A stretch of DNA of 64,000 bases from Geminicoccaceae bacterium (lineage in GTDB: Bacteria > Pseudomonadota > Alphaproteobacteria > Geminicoccales > Geminicoccaceae): positions 1-64,000 of the forward strand of contig JACKIN010000002.1 in NCBI GenBank assembly GCA_020638495.1, given 5' to 3'. The translations under genes and the position numbers were made by a program. Positions 58,978 to 64,000 of the stretch are shown here, one piece after another (position 1 is the stretch's first letter; each line of letters opens with the position of its first letter). The notes below the pieces were generated by a model. It did no database searches. It saw only the letters and a program-made list of their open reading frames with translations, and was not told where the DNA came from.

Positions 58978-59220
58978 ATGAGCACCCCCAAGCTTGCCCT
59001 CGAGCTCAACGATCTCTGGGCCGCCGAGGGACGATCGTATCGCCTCGGCCGCCACGGCGTCGCCCATCTCTGGGCGATCTGGAACGAACGGCCCGACTCC
59101 GGCCAGCCGCTCCTCTTCATCGTCGGCAGCGAGGAGCGTGCGGTGGCCCAGGCCCACGCCTGGGCCAATCCCGACGCCACGACCAGGAAAGCCGACCCGC
59201 CGGCCATCGCCGCCGCCTGA
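58978..59220 (+). CDS. small protein of unknown function
   Basis: This 80-residue protein (SYRLGRHGVAHLWAIWNERPD, then PLLFIVGSEERAVAQAHAW) has no membrane span or cysteine. Its Trp and His content and compact length suggest a small folded domain. A likely ribosome binding site (GAGAGG) lies 10 bases upstream. I do not recognise a family. It follows the PfkB kinase with a 136-base gap. Confidence 0.55.
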   Translation: MSTPKLALELNDLWAAEGRSYRLGRHGVAHLWAIWNERPDSGQPLLFIVGSEERAVAQAHAWANPDATTRKADPPAIAAA

Positions 59221-59232
59221 GCCGCGGGACGA

Positions 59233-59553
59233 TCAGCGCCGGTCGGCGTTCACGAAATAGGACGGGAAGAGCATGTCGGCACGGCCGGTTAGCAGCACCG
59301 CCCGCTCGACATGCTGCCGGCCGAGGCCGAGCCCGCGGCCTTCCGCCATGGCGTAGCGCAGCAGCGCGTCACGCTCGCGCTGGCGCCGGTCGAGCGCGGC
59401 GACGAAGCGGGCCGGCAGGCGGAAGAGCGCCAGCACCGCGCGACGGGCGAGGCCGCCATGGGGCAGGGCCGGACCCGCGGCGAGCGTCCGCCGTGACGGG
59501 CCGAAGGCGCCGACGAAGGTGTTGCCGAGACGGGCGGCGAAGTCGAGCGACAT
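59233..59553 (-). CDS. small basic protein of unknown function
   Basis: This 106-residue protein has the N-terminal pattern SLDFAARLGNTFVGAFG, then ARRAVLALFRLPARFVAALDRRQRERDALLRYAMAEGRG (in parts) and VERAVLLTGRADMLFPSYF. It is Arg- and Leu-rich and could be an amphipathic membrane-binding protein. The arrangement resembles small DUF-type proteins but I cannot name it. It is convergent with the preceding gene. Confidence 0.45.
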   Translation of the reverse strand: MSLDFAARLGNTFVGAFGPSRRTLAAGPALPHGGLARRAVLALFRLPARFVAALDRRQRERDALLRYAMAEGRGLGLGRQHVERAVLLTGRADMLFPSYFVNADRR

Positions 59554-59799
59554 GGGAGTTGGCCCTGGAGCGAGTGACGTAGCGCCGCGGATATGGGCGC
59601 GCCCGTGACCGCCGCAATGGCGCAAAAGAGAAGCCTTCTGGCGTCGCCGCGACACCGCCCGCCGACGCAAATTTTCCTGTTGTTTGTCAGATAGTTGGGG
59701 GAGCGCGCGCGAAGCCCTGCAGGCACGGCGGAATTGCATGCCTGCCAACGAGAAAGAACGGGGCCCGCAGGCCCCGTTCCAACGACAAGAACGCCTCGC

Positions 59800-61082
59800 T
59801 CAGGCCGCGTTCGCGAGCGCCTGGTCGAGGTCGGCGATGATGTCGTCGACCGTCTCGATGCCGACCGAGAGCCGGATGACATCGGGCCCGGCACCGGCCG
59901 CGGCCTGCTGCTCGGGGGTGAGCTGACGGTGGGTCGTCGAGGAGGGATGGATGATCAGCGACCGCGTGTCGCCGATATTGGCGACGTGGCTGATCATCTG
60001 GCAGTTGTTCACCACCTTGACCCCCATGTCGTAGCCGCCCTTGACGCCGAAGGTGAAGAGGGCACCCAGCCCGTTGGGGCAATACTTGTCGACCAGGGGC
60101 GTGCGGTTCTGCGGCAGCCGCGCATAGGAGACCCAGGTGACCTGCGGGTGATCGGCGAGCCAGGCCGCCACCTTGTCGGCATTGGCGACATGCCGCTCCA
60201 TCCTGAGCGGCAGCGTCTCGACCCCTGCAGGATCAAAACGCGTTCATCGGCGACAGGCACGGGCCCATGTCGCGCAGTCCGATCGCCTTGTTGCGCACGG
60301 TCATCGCGAAGGCGCCGAAGTTCTCGTAGAACCGCAGGCCGTGATAGGCGGCGCACGGCTCGGTCAGGAGCGGGAACTTGCCAGAAGCGGCCCAGTCGAA
60401 CTTGCCACCTCGACGATCATCCCGCCGATCGAGTTGCCCTGCCCGCCGATATACTTGGTCAGCGAATGGACGACGACATCCGCCCCCATTCGAACGGCCG
60501 GCAGAAATACGGGGTCGGGCAGGTGTTGTCGACGACCAGGGGGATGCCGGCCGCATGCGCGATCCTGGCGATCGCCTCGATGTCGGGGACGATGCCGTCC
60601 GGATTGGAGGCGCTCTCGATGAAGAGGGCCTTCGTCCTGTCGTCGATCGCCGCCCGGAAATTCTCGGGCTCGCGCGGATCGACATAAGCGACCTTCCAGC
60701 CGAACTGCGGGAACGTCTGGTTCATCTGGCTGATCGAGCCGCCATAGAGCTTGGACGACGAGACGATGTTGTCGCCCGGGCTCATCAGGTTGAGGAAGGT
60801 CAAAAACTGCGCCGAATGGCCCGACGCGGTGGCGCAGGCAGCGCTGCCGCCCTCGAGTGCCGCGACCCGCTCCTCGAGCACCGAGACCGTGGGGTTCGTG
60901 AGCCTCGAATAGATATTGCCGAACTGCTGCAGGTTGAACAGCGAGGCGGCGTGGTCGACATCGTCGAAGACGAAGGACGTCGTCTGGTAGATCGGCGTAG
61001 CCCGCGCACCGGTCGTCGGGTCCGGCGCCGCGCCGGCATGCACCGCCAGGGTCTCGAAACCATATTTGGGTTTGTCGGTCAT
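59800..61082 (-). pseudogene. metY: O-acetylhomoserine sulfhydrylase with four frameshifts
   Basis: The PLP-enzyme sequence is strongly conserved over its full length of about 428 residues: GFETLAVHAGAAPDPTTGAR, TPIYQTTSFVF, FGNIYSRLTNPT, the PLP-lysine motif VVHSLTKYIGGQG, and C-terminal IGDTRSLIIHPSSTTH. The frame is broken four times by single missing bases, each in a homopolymer: a C-run at 60483-60487, CC at 60408-60409, CCCC at 60222-60225 and AAAA at 60235-60238 (plus-strand bases). Restoring one base at each gives an uninterrupted protein. Either the gene decays by slippage or the assembly has homopolymer errors. The enzyme would make homocysteine from O-acetylhomoserine and sulfide. 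Confidence 0.88.
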
Positions 61083-61621
61083 TGTCGCGTTCCCTCTCCA
61101 TTGGCACGGCCATTGGCCCCCTCGTATAGCCGGGTCGGCGACAGCGCCAAGCGACATTCGTCACATCGCCGGTTTCCACCCGACCGCTGAAACGGCGTGG
61201 CGGCCATGCCCGTTGCAGGCATGCGGCCAGAAGAAGGCGCCCGGAAGAGGGCGCATCGAGCGATCATGAATGCGCCCGTAAGGCAGTCCGGGACGTTTTC
61301 AGGGTGCATCCCTCGGCGGCCTGCCGGCAGCGTCGCCCTCGGCAATCGGACGAGCGCCATTAGGCCCTTCATCCGCCCTCTGGCTGCTGCGGTTGATCCG
61401 AGGCGGACTCGACATACCTCGCGAGGAGCCCGGCCGAAGGTCTTGCGGATGGCGCGCTTCCCCGCGTACCAGATGGCGTGCAGGCAGGCCGCTCCCGCAC
61501 GCGGCCGGCAGTCATGCCGCCGTGAGCTGTGCTAGACTTGGTGTGTCAGCAAGATGCCGGGCCGGCCGCGCCGTATCGGCGATGCCCGGCCGGGGCTTCT
61601 GGGGGTGACAGGTAGGCCTTG
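61083..61621. other. gene-free stretch upstream of metY
   Basis: This 539-base stretch between the divergent metY and the proline-rich membrane protein gene shows no supported gene. It should hold the metY promoter and possibly a SAM-responsive element, but I do not recognise a SAM riboswitch or another known structure in it. Confidence 0.35.
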
Positions 61622-63127
61622 ATGTCCGACGTGATGCCGCGTGTGATCCTCGACGAGCTGGTGGCGCTCGCCGTGCACCATCTCGGTGACGGCCGGGCGG
61701 CCAGGGACCTCGTCGACCAGGTGCTGGCCGAGCATCCGGATCTCGCCGCCGCCGCCGTCGAGGCACCCTCGCCGGCCGAGCGGCTGCAGGCGGTCGACCG
61801 GCTGTTCGGTCGCGTCAGATGGGCGGTCCGCGATCGGCTGCCCGGTGTCGCCTCAGCCGCCACCGCCCGGCCCGCCAATGCCGCCTTGCCGGCCCATCCG
61901 CCCATGCCGACCGCTGCTCCTGCGGCAGCCCCGTCACCGGCGCCGGCCCCATCGCCGGCGTCGGACCCGTCTCCTGCGCCGGGCCGGCCCGCATCCCCGC
62001 CCTGGGCGCCGACCCGGCCGCAGCAGGCCGTGCCGTCGGATGCCGCCGCCCCGCGCTCACTGGCCGTGCCCCCGGCGGCGACGATTCCCCAGCTCGAGCC
62101 GCCCCGCACCTTCATCCCGACCATCGTGGCCCCCGGGGCCGAGCCCGAGGCCAGGGTGCCCGGGCCGGCCGAATTCTTCGGCCCCCCCTTGCCCGAGGTC
62201 GACCCGCCCTTGCCCGAGGTCGACGAGACCCCGGCCGCCGCACCCGGGCCCGGGGCGCTCGACTCCCTTCCGCCCGAGCCGGCCGGGCCCGAGCCGCCGC
62301 GGCATCCGGCAGGTTCAGCCGTGCCCGCCGCCGCTTCGCGGCCGGCCGCGCCGCAGCCGCGGATGCGGCCACGCCCGGCGCCGCCACGGGAGGAGTCCGC
62401 GCCGCTCGCGCCTTTGGCACCGCATCCGTCGCACCACCGCGAGCCGCCGCCCTTGCAGGTCGAGATCGTCGACGACCTCTACGGCATCGAGGCGGCCTCG
62501 CGCCGCCGCCGCCGTGTCCTCATTGGCCTCGCCGGGGTCGCCGCCGTCGCCGGGGCCGCCTGGCTGGTGGTGCTGGCCGATCTGCCGCAGGTCTCGAGGG
62601 ACTGGGAGTGGCCCGGGTCGTCGCCCGCATCGACGACCGCCGAGGCCCCCCCGGCCGAGGAGAGCCCGCCGGCATCGCTCGAGGCGCTCGAGCTCCAATC
62701 GCCCGACGTCGCCGCCGACCAGCCGAACGGGGTGCCGGCCAATGGCACGCGGCTCGCCCTCGGGCTCGACCAGGCGCCGGAGCCGGCCGCCGGGCCGACC
62801 GCCGCTCCGGCCGTACCCGGGGAGGAGGCGGCCCGGGTCTTCATCCACTATGATGCCGACGCCGCCAGCGCCAGCGCCGCTGCCGCGGCCCTCTATGCCC
62901 GGCTCGCCGAGGCCGCCGCCTACGCGACGGTCGTGCTGCGCGACGTGCCTTACGCCATCGGCAGCCACCGCGTGCGCTACTACCATGCGGCGGACCGCCC
63001 CGCGGCGATGGCGCTGATCGAACGGCTCGGCAGCCCGCCGGGGACCGACTGGCAGCTGCAGGATTTCAGCAACTACCGGCCCCTGCCGGTGCGCGGCACG
63101 CTCGAGGTGTTCGTTCCGACCGACTGA
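61622..63127 (+). CDS. proline/alanine-rich one-span membrane protein with LytR C-terminal-like domain
   Basis: This 501-residue protein has a helical N-terminal domain (about 1-75; RVILDELVALAVHHLGDGRAAR), then about 225 residues rich in Pro and Ala. One membrane span follows (about 300-320; VLIGLAGVAAVAGAAWLVVLA), another low-complexity linker and a C-terminal folded domain. The last (VFIHYDADAASASAAAAALYARL, YAIGSHRVRYYHAADRPAAMALIERL, NYRPLPVRGTLEVFVP) resembles the LytR_C domain found in alphaproteobacteria. It may scaffold the envelope. The ATG at 61622 is preferred to TTG 61619. Confidence 0.65.
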   Translation: MSDVMPRVILDELVALAVHHLGDGRAARDLVDQVLAEHPDLAAAAVEAPSPAERLQAVDRLFGRVRWAVRDRLPGVASAATARPANAALPAHPPMPTAAPAAAPSPAPAPSPASDPSPAPGRPASPPWAPTRPQQAVPSDAAAPRSLAVPPAATIPQLEPPRTFIPTIVAPGAEPEARVPGPAEFFGPPLPEVDPPLPEVDETPAAAPGPGALDSLPPEPAGPEPPRHPAGSAVPAAASRPAAPQPRMRPRPAPPREESAPLAPLAPHPSHHREPPPLQVEIVDDLYGIEAASRRRRRVLIGLAGVAAVAGAAWLVVLADLPQVSRDWEWPGSSPASTTAEAPPAEESPPASLEALELQSPDVAADQPNGVPANGTRLALGLDQAPEPAAGPTAAPAVPGEEAARVFIHYDADAASASAAAAALYARLAEAAAYATVVLRDVPYAIGSHRVRYYHAADRPAAMALIERLGSPPGTDWQLQDFSNYRPLPVRGTLEVFVPTD

Positions 63128-63148
63128 GCTCCCGGGCCAGCCGGCCGC

Positions 63149-63670
63149 TCAGAGCAGCCGGCCCTTGGTCGTGCTGAGCTGCCGGGCGACGCCGCGCTTC
63201 GCCGAGAGCACGCCCCGGTTCACGCCGAGCCAGCCGATCTCGCCGAAGAGCCGCCCGTGCTCGATCTTCGGGCAGCGATCCATGATCACGTCGAGCCCCG
63301 CCGCGCGCGCCTGCGCCGCCGCCGCCTCGTGGCGCACGCCGAGCTGCATCCAGATCACCCTGGCCCCGATCCCGATCGCCGCCTCGACCAAGGGCGGCAC
63401 CTCCTCGGAGCGGCGGAAGATCTGCACCATGTCCGGCCGCTCCGGCAGGCTCAGGAGATCGGGATAGACCGTCCGCCCCTGGATCGTCTGGCCGGCATGA
63501 TGCGGGTTCACCGGGTCGATCTCGTAGCCCTTGTTCAGGAGATAGAGCATGGCGAAGTATGACGGCCGCATCTCGCTCGCCGAGGCGCCGACCATGGCGA
63601 TCCGATTCACCTCCTTCAGGATGCGGCGGATCAGGGCGTCGTCGTAGACCAGCGGCTCGTCCATCAGCAT
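63149..63670 (-). CDS. CoA-binding domain protein
   Basis: This protein of about 173 residues has the CoA-binding Rossmann fold: IRRILKEVNRIAMVGASASEMRPSY, then the VNPHHAGQTIQGRTVYPDL strand-loop and DMVQIFRRSEEVPPLVEAAIGIGARVIWMQLGV (in parts), ending RCPKIEHGRL. It is a stand-alone YccU-like domain. ATGs at 63670 and 63664 are possible starts. It shares a strand with the UspA gene 7 bases away. Confidence 0.85.
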   Translation of the reverse strand: MLMDEPLVYDDALIRRILKEVNRIAMVGASASEMRPSYFAMLYLLNKGYEIDPVNPHHAGQTIQGRTVYPDLLSLPERPDMVQIFRRSEEVPPLVEAAIGIGARVIWMQLGVRHEAAAAQARAAGLDVIMDRCPKIEHGRLFGEIGWLGVNRGVLSAKRGVARQLSTTKGRLL

Positions 63671-63677
63671 GCGGCCC

Positions 63678-64000
63678 TCAAGCCGGCACCGCGAGCAGCG
63701 GCCGGTTGGCCCGCCGCAGCACCGCCTCGGTGGTCGAGCCCCTGAGCGCATCGAGGAAGCCGTGCCGGCCCTCGGTCGTCATCACCACGAGATCGGCGTC
63801 CGTCGCATCGGCCTCGGCGGTGATCGCGTCCACCACCGGCCCCTCGCGGTGATGGCGCTCGAGCCGCTGCGCCAGCCAGCCCGCCACCGCCGGCTCGGGT
63901 GCCGTCGCAGCCGGGCCGACATGCAGCAGATGCAGCCTCGCGGCCTGCGCATCGAGCATCTCGACCAGCCGGGTCACCGCGGCGATGGCCGGCGCCGGGT
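63678..64000 (-). CDS. universal stress protein, truncated by the window end
   Basis: About 107 residues of a UspA-family protein are present; the 5' end lies beyond 64000. HLLHVGPAA, VDAITAEADATDADLVVMTTEGRHGFLDALRGSTTEAVLRRANRPLL (in parts) is the typical second half, with the G-x-x-G-S/T nucleotide loop seen as LRGSTTEAV. The frame continues upstream of an in-frame GTG at 63977, so that codon is not the true start. It stops 7 bases before the CoA-binding gene. Confidence 0.82.
   Translation of the reverse strand, partial: PAPAIAAVTRLVEMLDAQAARLHLLHVGPAATAPEPAVAGWLAQRLERHHREGPVVDAITAEADATDADLVVMTTEGRHGFLDALRGSTTEAVLRRANRPLLAVPA

Noticed and set aside
61083..61621. SAM or other methionine-related riboswitch upstream of metY
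   Set aside because: No recognisable conserved core could be found on the minus strand.
1..64000. tRNA or rRNA genes
   Set aside because: No TTCGA-type T-arm with matching acceptor stem or rRNA signature was seen on either strand.

Overview
This window looks like a chromosomal segment of a high-GC (roughly 70%) alphaproteobacterium. The main reasons are the F0 gene order atpI-atpB-atpE-atpF'-atpF with a separate b' subunit, the bactofilin, the CbpA-CbpM pair, the DUF721-MutY and RsmI-YraN blocks, and frequent GTG and TTG starts. A Rhodospirillales or Geminicoccales-like lineage is my guess; nothing here proves it.

Region 1 (1-3.4 kb) holds an esterase-like alpha/beta hydrolase, an orphan ABC-exporter membrane domain, a secreted four-EF-hand protein and a glycine-zipper lipoprotein. 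Region 2 (3.4-14 kb) is plastic and decayed. It contains a glutathione S-transferase with a premature stop, a parDE toxin-antitoxin pair, vapB with a truncated vapC, a frameshifted YgiT-type zinc-finger antitoxin, a lower-GC three-gene cassette (putative dual-OB protein plus two DUF488 proteins), an array of dyad and 21-bp repeats, a fragment of a fatty acid hydroxylase gene, a complete TRAP transporter operon, an intact IS481-type element with 5-bp target duplications, and an intact DUF4258/YgiT toxin-antitoxin-like pair. A hairpin repeat with covarying stems lies beside several of the toxin-antitoxin loci, and the IS landed inside one copy.

Region 3 (14-29.6 kb) is mixed. It has a secreted cyclase, the intact fatty acid hydroxylase, a TerB/DUF533 protein, an SRPBCC protein, cbpA-cbpM, a NYN-domain protein, a cysteine-rich secreted protein, a GT14 glycosyltransferase, a methyltransferase, a two-domain rhodanese, a gamma-glutamylcyclotransferase-like protein, a HAD phosphatase, HU, a zincin-type metallopeptidase, a cobalamin-riboswitch-controlled CbiM and a GNAT acetyltransferase. 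Region 4 (29.6-41.3 kb) is core: the F0 ATP synthase operon, smc, a DsbA-like thioredoxin, DUF721 and mutY divergently transcribed, yraN, rsmI, and an LpoA/LppC-type lipoprotein divergent from rsmI.

Region 5 (41.5-56.5 kb) holds a REC-GGDEF-EAL protein with degenerate catalytic motifs, a pteridine-reductase-like SDR, a second alpha/beta hydrolase, a TPR protein, a four-gene Mla/MCE lipid transport operon, a PadR regulator preceded by a clear dyad operator and followed by an RND pump (adaptor plus permease), a lone TRAP large permease and a BioC/NDUFAF5-like methyltransferase. Region 6 (56.5-64 kb) holds a lipoprotein, a bactofilin, an adenosine-kinase-like PfkB enzyme, two small unknown proteins, an O-acetylhomoserine sulfhydrylase gene broken by four homopolymer deletions, a proline-rich one-span membrane protein, a CoA-binding protein and a universal stress protein cut by the window end.

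The best candidate for an under-described system is the dual-OB/DUF488/DUF488 cassette at 5937-7677, together with the hairpin repeats and toxin-antitoxin relics around it. All calls are by reading; no similarity search was run.
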